A stretch of DNA of 64,000 nucleotides, taken from assembly GCA_030678995.1 (NCBI GenBank), contig JAUXTQ010000011.1:1-64000 (forward strand), in the 5' to 3' direction. Of the stretch, positions 17,689-26,326 are shown piece by piece. The position numbers were made by a program, and so were the translations under genes. The notes beneath the pieces are model-generated. The model ran no database searches. It saw only the letters and a program-made list of their open reading frames with translations, and was not told the DNA's origin. The DNA comes from Caulobacter sp. (GTDB taxonomy: Bacteria > Pseudomonadota > Alphaproteobacteria > Caulobacterales > Caulobacteraceae). Numbering within the stretch: position 1 is the stretch's first letter; each line of letters begins with the position of its first letter.

Positions 17689-18259
17689 GACTCTCGCTCC
17701 CCGTCGGCTCGCTGTTCGCGCCTTCAGGAGGCGCAAGTCTGAGCCGGAGCTTATCCAGACCACGTTTGACATGGGATTTGACCGTTCCCAGAGGCGCATT
17801 CAAGGCCTCGGCTGCTTCTGCGTGTGAAACGCCCGCGCCGTAGCAGAGCGAGACACACATCCGCTCGGCCGGCGAGAGCGTTTTCAGCGCCTCGTCCAGG
17901 TCGATGCGGGCGGCGGCGGAAATCTCGCCGCCATGACCTTCGTCGGCTGTCTCGGCCTCGGGATCGAAGCGCGACTCCTTGCGCCAACGGCGCACATAGA
18001 GCCTCGCGGCGATCTTGCGGACCCAGGCCGAAAAGGTCCCCTCCCCGCGGAATTCCACGATCCGCTCGAAGGCGGCGAGGAAGGCGTCCTGGGCGATGTC
18101 GTCGGCCAGCGCCGGCTCGGCCCCCATGCGCCGCAGCAGGCCCCGAACGGCCGACCCATGGCGGCGAACAAGCTCGCCAAAGGCCGGCCGGTCGCCCGCC
18201 GCCGCGAGGGCGGCGAGCTCGACATCGTGAAGACTGGCGGGTGATCTGGCCCCGGCCAT
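17681..18259 (-). CDS. ECF-family RNA polymerase sigma factor (cassette A)
   Basis: A 192-residue ECF sigma factor that would direct RNA polymerase to a dedicated promoter set. Region 2 is at residues 20-90 (DDIAQDAFLAAFERI, then FSAWVRKIAARLYVRRWR); region 4 is at 120-175 (LSPAERMCVSLCYGAGVSHAEAAE, then GTVKSHVKRGLDKLR helix-turn-helix). It lies between a DUF6249-like membrane protein and a putative anti-sigma. No conserved target promoter was recognised here. Confidence 0.9.
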   Translation of the reverse strand: MAGARSPASLHDVELAALAAAGDRPAFGELVRRHGSAVRGLLRRMGAEPALADDIAQDAFLAAFERIVEFRGEGTFSAWVRKIAARLYVRRWRKESRFDPEAETADEGHGGEISAAARIDLDEALKTLSPAERMCVSLCYGAGVSHAEAAEALNAPLGTVKSHVKRGLDKLRLRLAPPEGANSEPTGSESHG

Positions 18260-18286
18260 GGCTGTGCGCTCCCCCTCCAGACCCGA

Positions 18287-18673
18287 TCAGGCCGGCTTGG
18301 CTTTGTTCGGGTTGAAGAAGCTGAGGACGACGAAGGCCGCGCCGATGATCGTCGGGATGGCGGCGATGCCGAGCAGCGGATGGAAGGCCTCTTCGGCCTC
18401 GAAGCCGATGGCGTAGCCGAACACGCCGAAGCCGAGGCCGACGGCGATCCACAGAATGCCGGTGCGCAGGTCGCTGAGCGAGGTGGGGGCGGTCTTCACG
18501 TTCTTGGTCAGCGCGTCGATGACTTCGGGCGGCATCGGCTGGCCCTTGTCGATCGCCGTGCGCAGCGTCGACTGCAGCTCGCTGCGTTCACGGCTCTTCA
18601 GCCAGGTCGGTACGATGACGATCGCGCCGATCATGGCGAAAAAGCCCAGCGGAATGAGAACCTCGAGGTCCAT
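18287..18673 (-). CDS. DUF6249-like membrane protein (cassette A)
   Basis: A 128-residue protein with one N-terminal membrane segment (LIPLGFFAMIGAIVIVPTWL), a cytosolic stretch containing AIDKGQPMPPEVIDALTK, and two C-terminal membrane segments. This matches the DUF6249-type proteins often encoded beside ECF sigma genes; the function is unknown. The ATG at 18673 sits seven bases after AGAAGGGA. It leads cassette A, 27 bases before the sigma gene, and is homologous in layout and linker motif to the protein at 19682. Confidence 0.72.
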   Translation of the reverse strand: MDLEVLIPLGFFAMIGAIVIVPTWLKSRERSELQSTLRTAIDKGQPMPPEVIDALTKNVKTAPTSLSDLRTGILWIAVGLGFGVFGYAIGFEAEEAFHPLLGIAAIPTIIGAAFVVLSFFNPNKAKPA

Positions 18674-18790
18674 GACCAAATCCCTTCTCGATGACGGGCG
18701 AAGCGTGAATGCGTTCGCCTTGTACTCAGATAGAGGCGTGGGGACTGGCCAACGGATGCGGCCGGCGGCATGAAATCTTCGTAACGCGGA

Positions 18791-19090
18791 TCAGTCCGGA
18801 ACCCGGCCCTCGGCCAGGCCCTGGGTGACCATCACAAAGGCGGCCGTGAGGGTGAGCAGGACAGCCGCCGGCGCAAGGGTCCGGGCCAGGGGCTCGATCA
18901 CCGCGCTCAGGGCCGGGGCGACGGCCCACAGGGCGGCCGCGGCCGTCGCCGCCAGCACCGCGCTGATCCCCAGCCGCGCCGCCAGTTCGCGCCGGGCCAC
19001 CCGCCGCATCACCTGGACGGCGAACGCCGGATCCCGCTGTGGCGCCTGCCCCTCCCGCAGGAAGGCGGCCAGGCGTTGTTCGGCCGTCAT
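18791..19090 (-). CDS. small putative anti-sigma membrane protein (cassette B)
   Basis: A 99-residue protein with a 35-residue cytosolic N-terminus (LREGQAPQRDPAFAVQVMRR) and two hydrophobic segments (about 39-60 and 68-88). The start overlaps the sigma stop by four bases. Layout and N-terminal pattern match the 127-residue protein of cassette A. The role as sigma inhibitor is inferred. Confidence 0.6.
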   Translation of the reverse strand: MTAEQRLAAFLREGQAPQRDPAFAVQVMRRVARRELAARLGISAVLAATAAAALWAVAPALSAVIEPLARTLAPAAVLLTLTAAFVMVTQGLAEGRVPD

Positions 19091-19680
19091 GGCTTGTCTC
19101 CCCGAGCGCGATTTCCATCGCGCTCCGAACTCAAGAATCGAGCCTGTTTCTCCCGATCAGATTGCCTGATCGGGACAGGCTCGAGGACGCTGAGCAGTTT
19201 ATCCCGTCCCCGCGCCACATGCGACTTGATCGTGCCCAGCGGCAGACCCAGCGCGTCGGCGGCCTCGCCGTGGGTCCATCCGTCGGCGAGACACAGGGTC
19301 ACCGCGGCCCGCTGGTTCGGTGAGAGGCCCGCCATGGCGGCCTGCAGGGCCAGCCGGTCCTCTGGCCCGAGACCGCCCTCCTCCCCGTCCTGCTCCCGCG
19401 TCCAGTCATGGTCGCGGCGGGCCGAGCGGGCGGCGGAGCGGCTGTGAGTCAGGGCCTTGCGCCAGGCGATGCCATACAGCCAGGAGCGGAAGCCCTCATC
19501 CTCGCGCAGCCGGGGCAGGGTCGACCAGGCGGTCACGAAGGCCTCCTGGGCGATGTCGTCTGCGTCCGCGCCCGCCGCCCGCCGCAGGAAGCCGCGCAGG
19601 CCCTGCTGATGCCGCTCCACAAGCCGCCCGAAGGCGACCTGGGAGCCGGCCCTGGCCGCTCGCACAAGCGGCGCATCCAT
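19087..19680 (-). CDS. ECF-family RNA polymerase sigma factor (cassette B)
   Basis: A 197-residue ECF sigma factor. Region 2: DADDIAQEAFVTAWSTLPRL with FRSWLYGIAWRKAL; region 4: LSPNQRAAVTLCLADGWTHGEAA with GTIKSHVARGRDKLL. A charged 30-residue C-terminal tail is unique to this copy. It is clearly similar to the sigma factor of cassette A but diverged, so both probably act on separate signals. It follows the small membrane gene at 19682 by one base. Confidence 0.9.
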   Translation of the reverse strand: MDAPLVRAARAGSQVAFGRLVERHQQGLRGFLRRAAGADADDIAQEAFVTAWSTLPRLREDEGFRSWLYGIAWRKALTHSRSAARSARRDHDWTREQDGEEGGLGPEDRLALQAAMAGLSPNQRAAVTLCLADGWTHGEAADALGLPLGTIKSHVARGRDKLLSVLEPVPIRQSDREKQARFLSSERDGNRARGDKP

Positions 19681-19681
19681 A

Positions 19682-20104
19682 TCAGTCCTTCGGCGTCCGC
19701 ATGGTCAGGGTCGCGACCAGCGACGACAGGCACAGGGCGCCCATGACGAAGGCCACGATCAGGAAGGCCGGGCCGGCCTCCTCATACAGATTGGCATAGC
19801 TGGCGTAGGCGAAGCCCGCGCTCAGGGAGCCGAACAGCACCACCCTGGACCACCCGCCGTAGCTGCGTCGGTAGTAGCGGCGCGGCCGGCTGTCCGAATA
19901 TCCCGTCCAGGCGTCGTCCACCGGTCCGGCGTTCAGCTTGTCCATCAGGCCGGCGGGCATCTCCTTGCCGCTGGCGGCGTAGGACTTGATGATGTCCAGC
20001 GTGTCGCGGTGCTTGCGGTAGTTCAGCCAGCTGTGCCAGCCGCCGACCACGAACCAGGCCAGCGGGAACAGCAGCCACCAGTAGGAACGAAACAGGTCTT
20101 CCAT
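19682..20104 (-). CDS. DUF6249-like membrane protein (cassette B)
   Basis: A 140-residue protein with membrane segments near residues 6-22, 88-105 and 112-132, and a linker IIKSYAASGKEMPAGLMDKL that parallels the MPPEVIDAL linker of cassette A. The linker also has a Tyr/Arg-rich patch (RPRRYYRRSYGG). I choose ATG 20104 with GGAGG eight bases upstream; a TTG five codons earlier is also open. First gene of cassette B. Confidence 0.7.
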   Translation of the reverse strand: MEDLFRSYWWLLFPLAWFVVGGWHSWLNYRKHRDTLDIIKSYAASGKEMPAGLMDKLNAGPVDDAWTGYSDSRPRRYYRRSYGGWSRVVLFGSLSAGFAYASYANLYEEAGPAFLIVAFVMGALCLSSLVATLTMRTPKD

Positions 20105-20124
20105 GATCTTCGCCTCCAACCCCG

Positions 20125-20141
20125 GGCGCGATCATCGCGCC
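20125..20141. promoter_or_regulatory. short perfect palindrome upstream of cassette B
   Basis: ggcgcgat-c-atcgcgcc, 20 bases before the first gene of cassette B. Position suits an operator or early-transcript hairpin; nothing identifies a binding protein. Confidence 0.3.
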
Positions 20142-20249
20142 TTTCTGTCAGGTAGTCGCCGCCGAACCGCGTGGCGGATGCAGGTGGACGCGGATTATTT
20201 CCATGATCCGTTTCCCCGGCATTCGCCGGGATGAGCGGAGGTGGGATTT

Positions 20250-20597
20250 CTACCCGAACACCTTGGCGTAAACCTCCGGCTTGAACCCCACCGTCAGCGC
20301 GCCATCCACGTCCAGCACCGGCCGCTTGATCATCGACGGCTGGGCCAGCATCAGGGCGATGGCCTTTCGCTCGTCGAGGCCGGTCTTGTCGGCGTCCGGC
20401 AGCTTTCGGAACGTCGTGCCCGCCCGGTTCAGCAGCACCTCCCAGCCGACCTTCCGGACCCAGCCCTCCAGCGTCGCGCGGTCGATCCCCACGGCCTTGT
20501 AGTCGTGGAAGCCATAGGCGACGCCGTGACCATTCAGCCAGTCGCGGGCCTTCTTCATCGTGTCACAGGCCTTGATGCCGTGGATCGTGACGGTCAC
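20250..20597 (-). CDS. ArsC-family reductase (YffB/Spx-like)
   Basis: A 115-residue thioredoxin-fold protein. It has the single active cysteine in IKACDTMKKARDWL (Cys11) and the family block FRKLP with KRPVLDVDG, matching the YffB branch of the ArsC/Spx family, usually thought to be a glutathione-linked thiol reductase, not an arsenate reductase. GTG start overlapping the stop of the GST gene by four bases suggests shared thiol function. Confidence 0.85.
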   Translation of the reverse strand: MTVTIHGIKACDTMKKARDWLNGHGVAYGFHDYKAVGIDRATLEGWVRKVGWEVLLNRAGTTFRKLPDADKTGLDERKAIALMLAQPSMIKRPVLDVDGALTVGFKPEVYAKVFG

Positions 20598-21304
20598 GCG
20601 GAGGCGCTCCCGGGGATCAGCAGGCCACGCTGCACCGCCGGCCGGGCCAGGCCGCGCTCCAGCCAGGCCGGGACGTGCGCCAGGTCATCGAACCCGACCA
20701 GGTCCCGGGCGTCGTAGTAGCCGACAAGGTTGCGCACCATGCCGATGAGGGCGATGTCGGCGATTGTGTAGTCCTCGCCCATGATCCAGTCGCGCCCTTC
20801 CAGGCGCGTCTCCAGCACCCCCAGCAGGCGCCTGCACTCTTCGCGATAGCGTTCCAGCGGGCGCTTGTCGGCGATCTCGCGACCCGCGAATTTGTGGAAA
20901 TAGCCGAGCTGGCCGAACATCGGCCCGACGGCTCCCACCTGGAAGAATACCCACTGGATGGTCTCGTAGCGCGCCGCCGGATCGGCGGGCAGCAGCCGGC
21001 CGGTCTTCTCGGCGAGGTACAGCAGGATCGCGCCCGACTCGAACAGCCCCATGGGCTTTCCGCCCGGCCCGTCCGGATCGATGATCGCCGGGATCTTGCC
21101 GTTCGGGTTGAGCGACCGGTATGCGGGCGAACCGGTTCCCTCGGCGTCGAATTCGATCCGGTGCGCCTCGTAGGGCAACCCGGTCTCCTCAAGCATGATC
21201 GAAACCTTCACCCCGTTGGGCGTCGGCTGGGAATAGAGCTGCAGCCGGTCGGGATGCTTGGCCGGCCAGCGGGCGGCGACGGGAAAGGCGGAGAGGTCAG
21301 TCAT
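20594..21304 (-). CDS. glutathione S-transferase family protein (YghU/Ure2p-like)
   Basis: A 236-residue GST. The N-terminal thioredoxin domain has LYSQPTPNGVKVSIMLEE and the GSH-contact LFESGAILLYLAEKTG; the helical domain follows from about residue 115 with the conserved YTIADIALIGMV. The QPTPNG motif is typical of the YghU/Ure2p group that binds two glutathiones and reduces disulfides. Two-gene operon with the ArsC-like protein. Confidence 0.87.
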   Translation of the reverse strand: MTDLSAFPVAARWPAKHPDRLQLYSQPTPNGVKVSIMLEETGLPYEAHRIEFDAEGTGSPAYRSLNPNGKIPAIIDPDGPGGKPMGLFESGAILLYLAEKTGRLLPADPAARYETIQWVFFQVGAVGPMFGQLGYFHKFAGREIADKRPLERYREECRRLLGVLETRLEGRDWIMGEDYTIADIALIGMVRNLVGYYDARDLVGFDDLAHVPAWLERGLARPAVQRGLLIPGSASA

Positions 21305-21427
21305 CGGAAGCTTCCATGCGGCTGCTCCGAAGTCGCGCGTCGGAGGCTCCAGATCAAGTCCGCCCCCTTGGCAGGCCAGGCCAGGTCACCCGTTGATTGC
21401 CGACAATGGCGACCACAACCCCCACCG

Positions 21428-22792
21428 CTACCGCTTCCACGGAGCCGACCGCCGCGCCGTCAGCCGCAGGCTGAACGCTTCGTGGCTTTCCAGGCCGTCG
21501 AGGTCACCGAGGCGGCGGGCGAGGCCTTCGGCTTCGTCGGCGAGGGGCTCGGCCTCGGCGCGCGTGCGAGCGTTGGTCCACAGGATGGTGATGGCCGTCC
21601 GCAACAGGATCAACGCGGCGCGAGGGTAACGCGCGTCCAGTCGGGCGGCCCATTCGGCGAGGTCGCCCGGTTCGCCCGACACCTCGTCCCGCCGGGCCTG
21701 GATCATGGCGGCCGCCTCGGGCAGCGCGGGCCAGTCCATCAGGAAGGCCAGGCCGTCGCTGAACGGCGTGTAGCGCGCGGCGACCTCGAACGCCCGGTCC
21801 AGGGCCTCGACGTCGTCGAAGTCCGGCAGGGCCTTGAGGAAGCGCCGCAGCTGGGCCGCGGACAGGGTGCGCTCGAACGCCGCCCAGCGCTCCTCGTGGG
21901 CCGCCCGGGTCTCGCCCGACTGCTCCAGCACCTCGATCCACACCGCGTACCAGGGCTCGGCGGCAGGGTCGGGCCGGCCGTCGAGGCCGCGGGCGCGGTT
22001 GCGCGGATCGGCGGCCTGCAGGGTCGCCAGGGCTTCCTCGATCCGGCCGGCGTCCAGCAGCCGGCGGCCAACCGCCGCGGCCGTGCCCGGGTCGTGCCGC
22101 AGGGTCCCGGAGACGGTCTCGACAAAGGCGTCCACATCCCCCGCCGCGTCGGCCACGGCCCGGATGACCCGGGCCGAGGGCTTGAAGGCCGGCCGGGCGG
22201 CGATGCGGATGTTGAGTTCAGTCAGCACGGCGGCGGCGAAGGGCTTGCCGAACCCCGCCAGCGCCGGCCCAAGCCGCTCCCCGCCGGCCGAGGAGCCCTT
22301 GAACAGCATGTCCGCCACCTCGCCGGCCAGGGCGATGTCGGCAGGCGCACGAGGCGCCAGCGCGGCCATGTCCCCGGCCGCGGCGACGAACACCTGGTCG
22401 ACCTCGCCCTTGGGATCCTTGACCCGCAGCGACAGGCCGTCGGCGAGATCGAGGAAGGCCCACAGCCGGCGCATGGCGATCCCGGCGTCCAGGTCGGCCA
22501 GCTTGCCGGCGATCATCCGGCGCACGACATTCAGGTCGAGAATGAACTCCGGCCGCTTGCGCCAGGAGACCTTGGCCTTGCTGCTGGCGATCATCGCCAG
22601 CCGCTTGTCGATCTCCTCCGCCAGGGCCTCGGCCCCGAGTTCGGCGGAGAGCTCCATGCGCAGGCGGCGCTTGAGGGCCGGCTGGCTGTCGCTGAGCTCG
22701 AGCAGCAGCGCCGACAGGCGGTCGGCCCCCAACGCCTCGAGGTTGGCTGTCGTCAGCCGTTTGGCCGAGGCCGGGGGTCGCTTGGCCTTCAT
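21428..22792 (-). CDS. DUF6880 family protein
   Basis: A 454-residue soluble, Ala-rich helical protein. It matches proteins annotated DUF6880, by the N-terminal SALLLELSDSQPALKRRLRM, the KRPEFILDLNVVRRMI block and the C-terminal ALILLRTAITILWTNARTR. The family resembles helical-repeat proteins and has no known function; it sometimes accompanies SWIM-domain proteins. No membrane segment or signal peptide. Single gene. Confidence 0.68.
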   Translation of the reverse strand: MKAKRPPASAKRLTTANLEALGADRLSALLLELSDSQPALKRRLRMELSAELGAEALAEEIDKRLAMIASSKAKVSWRKRPEFILDLNVVRRMIAGKLADLDAGIAMRRLWAFLDLADGLSLRVKDPKGEVDQVFVAAAGDMAALAPRAPADIALAGEVADMLFKGSSAGGERLGPALAGFGKPFAAAVLTELNIRIAARPAFKPSARVIRAVADAAGDVDAFVETVSGTLRHDPGTAAAVGRRLLDAGRIEEALATLQAADPRNRARGLDGRPDPAAEPWYAVWIEVLEQSGETRAAHEERWAAFERTLSAAQLRRFLKALPDFDDVEALDRAFEVAARYTPFSDGLAFLMDWPALPEAAAMIQARRDEVSGEPGDLAEWAARLDARYPRAALILLRTAITILWTNARTRAEAEPLADEAEGLARRLGDLDGLESHEAFSLRLTARRSAPWKR

Positions 22793-22856
22793 GCCCGATC
22801 ACTAGCGTGAGTCGGAGGCGGCTACGGCGACGCCTGTCGAGTCCCGTGACCCGGCG

Positions 22857-23930
22857 TCAGGCTGTGGCGCCGTGATCCAGCATGTGGGTCGCCGCGCTTT
22901 CGAGCATCTGGAGGAACATCGCGTCCCCCCGATCGGTCTGGGTGACGATCATCGCGGCGAAGAAGGCGGTCAGAAACAGCAGATAGCCGCCCCGCCCGTA
23001 GTCCCGCTTCAGGTCGTCCATGCCGTAGCCGCTGACCCCGTGCTCCATCAGGGTGTCGAGGTAGAGGGCGAGCATCTCCGGTTCCGCCTGCCGCCGCACC
23101 GCCGGATCCAGCGCGCCGGCGAGGAAGTAGGCCAGGTCGGTCGCCCCGACGCCGTAGGCGAACGACTGCCAGTCGAGCACGGTGATCGGGTGGCCACCGG
23201 CGGCCGTGCCGAACATCATGTTGTCCGGCCGGAAATCGTTGTGCGTCAGGCAGCGCGGCCCGACATGCGCCTCAGCGAAGTTCGGCTGCGTCACGAGCCA
23301 GTCGCCGACGACCTGGCAATGAGGCTTCAGGCGAGCGGCATAGCGATGTTTGAACGCCTCCCACAGCCCCGCGACCGCTTCGGGCGTGGCCTGGCTCGGC
23401 GGCGCCGCCTTCGATCCTGAAACCCAGGGCAGCGCGTCCAGCCCGTCGTCGTTCCAGTGCGAGGCATGCAGCCTGGCCGCCTCGCGCACGACCAGCCGGG
23501 CCTGATCGAGGCTGACGCCCCGCAGCTGGTCCCCCTGCTCGGCGGGCGCGAGGTCCTCCATCATCAGCACGAAGTCGCTGGTCGCCTCGTCGACGTCGGT
23601 GAAGTAGCAGCGGGGCGTGTGGATCAGGGCCTTGGGCGCCAGCAGCTGGTAAAAGCGGACCTCGCGCAGGTAGTTGCCCAGGGCCACGCCGGTCTGGCGG
23701 CTCTCGGCGCCCGACGAGGGGAACTTGCCGACGATCGACGCCGGCGCGCCCTGCGGCCGGCCCTCGTACGCCAGCTTGAACCTTACGCTGTCGCCGATCT
23801 GGCCCGTGCCCACGCGCTTGGCGGTGAAGCTTTTCACCGTCGCCTCAACCCCATCCGCGGCCAGCACGGCGGTGAGCCAGGCGGCGTCGACGTCGCCGGG
23901 CGCCCGGATGTCGGGAGTCTTGGTGGTCAT
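22857..23930 (-). CDS. phosphotransferase of the APH/EcKinase superfamily
   Basis: A 357-residue kinase-fold protein. It has the catalytic Brenner motif LTHNDFRPDNMMFG near residue 230, the metal-binding VLDWQSFAYGVGATDLAYFL, and a charged N-terminal lobe. The VLDWQ...GVGATDLAY pattern fits the ecdysteroid-kinase-like/DUF1679 branch, common in alphaproteobacteria, with unknown small-molecule substrates. Single gene, diverging from the alcohol dehydrogenase. Confidence 0.82.
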   Translation of the reverse strand: MTTKTPDIRAPGDVDAAWLTAVLAADGVEATVKSFTAKRVGTGQIGDSVRFKLAYEGRPQGAPASIVGKFPSSGAESRQTGVALGNYLREVRFYQLLAPKALIHTPRCYFTDVDEATSDFVLMMEDLAPAEQGDQLRGVSLDQARLVVREAARLHASHWNDDGLDALPWVSGSKAAPPSQATPEAVAGLWEAFKHRYAARLKPHCQVVGDWLVTQPNFAEAHVGPRCLTHNDFRPDNMMFGTAAGGHPITVLDWQSFAYGVGATDLAYFLAGALDPAVRRQAEPEMLALYLDTLMEHGVSGYGMDDLKRDYGRGGYLLFLTAFFAAMIVTQTDRGDAMFLQMLESAATHMLDHGATA

Positions 23931-24111
23931 GAACGCGTCCCCGGGGCGCCCGTTCGCGCCCGCGCAACCTCATAGAGCCTTCCGTCAGGACAAGCTCAAG
24001 GCCGGTCGCGCAACTTCCTGTTGGCCGCCCTTACGGCAACGGGCGCATTGAATTGCCGGGCAACTGACGAGACAGTCGCGGGCAAGGCGACGCAGTGTGG
24101 GGAGAGACGTC

Positions 24112-25215
24112 ATGGATATCCTGGCCGCGGTCGCCACGGGCGCCGGCAAGCCGTTTGAATTGCGCACCCTGACGCTGGAGGACCCCCGCGAGGACGAGGT
24201 CCTGGTGCGCATCGTCGGGGTCGGGGTGTGCCACACGGACATCGTCTTCAAGGAGAGTCAGGCCATCCCGCCGCCCGTCGTGCTGGGCCATGAAGGCTCC
24301 GGCATCGTGGAGAAAATCGGGGCCAAGGTGACCAAGGTGGCCGTGGGCGACCGGGTCGCCCTCACCTTCCGGTCCTGCGGGCATTGTTCGCGCTGTGATC
24401 GCGGCGACGCCGCCTACTGCGAGACCATGCCGCTGCTGAACTACATCGGCATGCGACCCGATGGCTCGAAGACCCTGCATGACGGGGACCAGCCGATCGC
24501 CGGAAGTTTCTTCGGCCAGTCCTCCTTCGGCTCCCATGCCCTCACCTACGAGCGCAACCTGGTGAAGGTGCCGGACGACCTGCCGCTGGAGCTGATCGGC
24601 CCGCTGGGCTGCGGCATCCAGACCGGCGCCGGCGGGGTCATGCGGTCCCTTGCCTGTGAGGCGGGCTCGAGCCTGCTGATCACCGGCGGCGGGCCGGTGG
24701 GTCTGAGCGCCGTAATGGGTGGCAAGATCCAGGGCTGCTCGACCATCATCCTGGTGGAGCCGCATGCCGAACGCCGCGCTCTGGCCCTCGAGTTCGGCGC
24801 CACCCACGTCATCGATCCGGCCGAGGCGCCCGACCTGGTCTCCGCCGTGCGGGCGATCCTGCCCAAGGGCGTCGACTATGCCTTCGACACCACAGGGGTT
24901 CCGGCGGTGCTCGCCGCCGTGCCGGGGACCCTGGCGTCCAAGGGGGTGTTCGGCATCGTCGGCATCTCGCCACCCGGAACGCCGACCCCGGGCGACCTCA
25001 ACACCGTCATGACCTTCGGACACACCATCAAGGGCATCATCGAGGGCGACAGCGACCCGGACACCTTCTTGCCGCAGCTGATGGAGCACTGGCGCCGGGG
25101 CGAGCTGCCTTTCGACCGGATGATCCGAACCTACCCGTTCGCGCAGATCAACGAGGCGATCGCCGCCCAGCATCGCGGCGAGTGCATCAAGGTCGTGCTT
25201 TTGATGGACGGCTGA
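24112..25215 (+). CDS. zinc-dependent alcohol dehydrogenase (aryl-alcohol type)
   Basis: A 367-residue class III-like medium-chain dehydrogenase. Catalytic zinc ligands lie in GVCHTD and GHEGSG; the structural zinc site is CGHCSRCDRGDAAYC near residue 90; the Rossmann motif is ITGGGPVGLSAV near residue 190. Similarity is to the NAD-dependent aryl/benzyl alcohol dehydrogenases; the true substrate is open. ATG 24112 follows GGGGAGAG by five bases; an upstream GTG at 24097 is less likely. Confidence 0.87.
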   Translation: MDILAAVATGAGKPFELRTLTLEDPREDEVLVRIVGVGVCHTDIVFKESQAIPPPVVLGHEGSGIVEKIGAKVTKVAVGDRVALTFRSCGHCSRCDRGDAAYCETMPLLNYIGMRPDGSKTLHDGDQPIAGSFFGQSSFGSHALTYERNLVKVPDDLPLELIGPLGCGIQTGAGGVMRSLACEAGSSLLITGGGPVGLSAVMGGKIQGCSTIILVEPHAERRALALEFGATHVIDPAEAPDLVSAVRAILPKGVDYAFDTTGVPAVLAAVPGTLASKGVFGIVGISPPGTPTPGDLNTVMTFGHTIKGIIEGDSDPDTFLPQLMEHWRRGELPFDRMIRTYPFAQINEAIAAQHRGECIKVVLLMDG

Positions 25216-25285
25216 GGGCGCCGTCTGGCGTCGCCGCCGCTTCGCCGATATGGCGTAAACCGACAGAACAGAGGAACCCCAGGCC

Positions 25286-26260
25286 ATGAAGACCCTCATC
25301 ACCGAAATGTTCGGCATCGAGCACCCGATCATCCAGGGCGGCATGCACTACGTCGGCTTCGCCGAGATGGCCGCCGCCGTGTCGAACGCGGGCGGGCTGG
25401 GGATCATCACCGGCCTGACCCAGGGCACGCCGGAAAAGCTGGCTGCCGAGATCGAGCGCTGCCGGGGCATGACCGACAAGCCGTTCGGGGTGAACCTGAC
25501 CTTCCTGCCATCGGTCAACCAGCCGGACTATCCGGGCTTCGTGAAGGTGATCATCGACAGCGGCGTCAAGGCGGTCGAGACCGCCGGCAACAACCCCGCC
25601 AAGTGGCTGCCGGCCCTCAAGGAAGCCGGCATCAAGGTGATCCACAAATGCACCTCGGTGCGCCACTCGCTGAAGGCCGAGTCGATCGGCTGCGACGCGG
25701 TCAGTGTCGACGGCTTCGAATGCGGCGGGCACCCGGGCGAGGACGACGTCGGCAACTGGGTGCTGCTGCCGCGCGCGGCGGAGGAGCTGAAGATCCCCTT
25801 TGTCGCCTCGGGCGGCGTCGGCAACGGCGCCCAGCTGGTCGCCGCGCTCGCGCTAGGCGCGGAGGGCATCAACATGGGCACCCGCTTCATCGCCACCAAG
25901 GAAGCGCCGGTGCATGAGAACGTGAAACAGGCCATCGTCGCCGCTTCCGAGCTCGATACCCGCCTGGTCATGCGCCCGCTGCGTAACACCGAGCGCGTGC
26001 TGACCAACGTCGGGGTGGAGCGGCTGCTCGAGAAGGAGCGGACGCTGGGCGCCAACATCAAGTTCGAGGACATCATCGCCGAGGTCGCGGGCGTCTATCC
26101 GGCGATCATGGTCGAGGGCCGGATGGACGCCGGCGCCTGGTCCTGCGGCATGGTCGCGGGCCTGATCCACGACATCCCGACGGTGAAGGAGCTGATCGAC
26201 CGGATCATGGCCGACGCCCACGAGATCATCGGGGGCCGCCTGGCCCGCTTCAACGCCTGA
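25286..26260 (+). CDS. nitronate monooxygenase
   Basis: A 324-residue FMN TIM-barrel enzyme of the 2-nitropropane dioxygenase family that detoxifies propionate 3-nitronate. Family marks are PIIQGGMHYVG at the start, FGVNLTFLP, KCTSVRHSLKAES, the glycine loop DGFECGGHPGEDDVG containing the active-site His, and the phosphate-binding ASGGVGNG with LGAEGINMGTRF. It follows the alcohol dehydrogenase by 70 bases in the same direction. Confidence 0.9.
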   Translation: MKTLITEMFGIEHPIIQGGMHYVGFAEMAAAVSNAGGLGIITGLTQGTPEKLAAEIERCRGMTDKPFGVNLTFLPSVNQPDYPGFVKVIIDSGVKAVETAGNNPAKWLPALKEAGIKVIHKCTSVRHSLKAESIGCDAVSVDGFECGGHPGEDDVGNWVLLPRAAEELKIPFVASGGVGNGAQLVAALALGAEGINMGTRFIATKEAPVHENVKQAIVAASELDTRLVMRPLRNTERVLTNVGVERLLEKERTLGANIKFEDIIAEVAGVYPAIMVEGRMDAGAWSCGMVAGLIHDIPTVKELIDRIMADAHEIIGGRLARFNA

Positions 26261-26266
26261 CGGCAG

Positions 26267-26297
26267 GGCGGCGGCCGGCGATGGCCGGGCCGCCGCC
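26267..26297. terminator. GC hairpin between convergent genes
   Basis: ggcggcggccgg (26267-26278) pairs with the complementary stretch ending at 26297 with one bulged G. It starts six bases after the nitronate monooxygenase stop and lies 29 bases from the end of the converging gene; no T-run. Confidence 0.45.
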
Positions 26298-26326
26298 TCA
26301 ACGTCCACCCCACGGATTTCCCGGCA

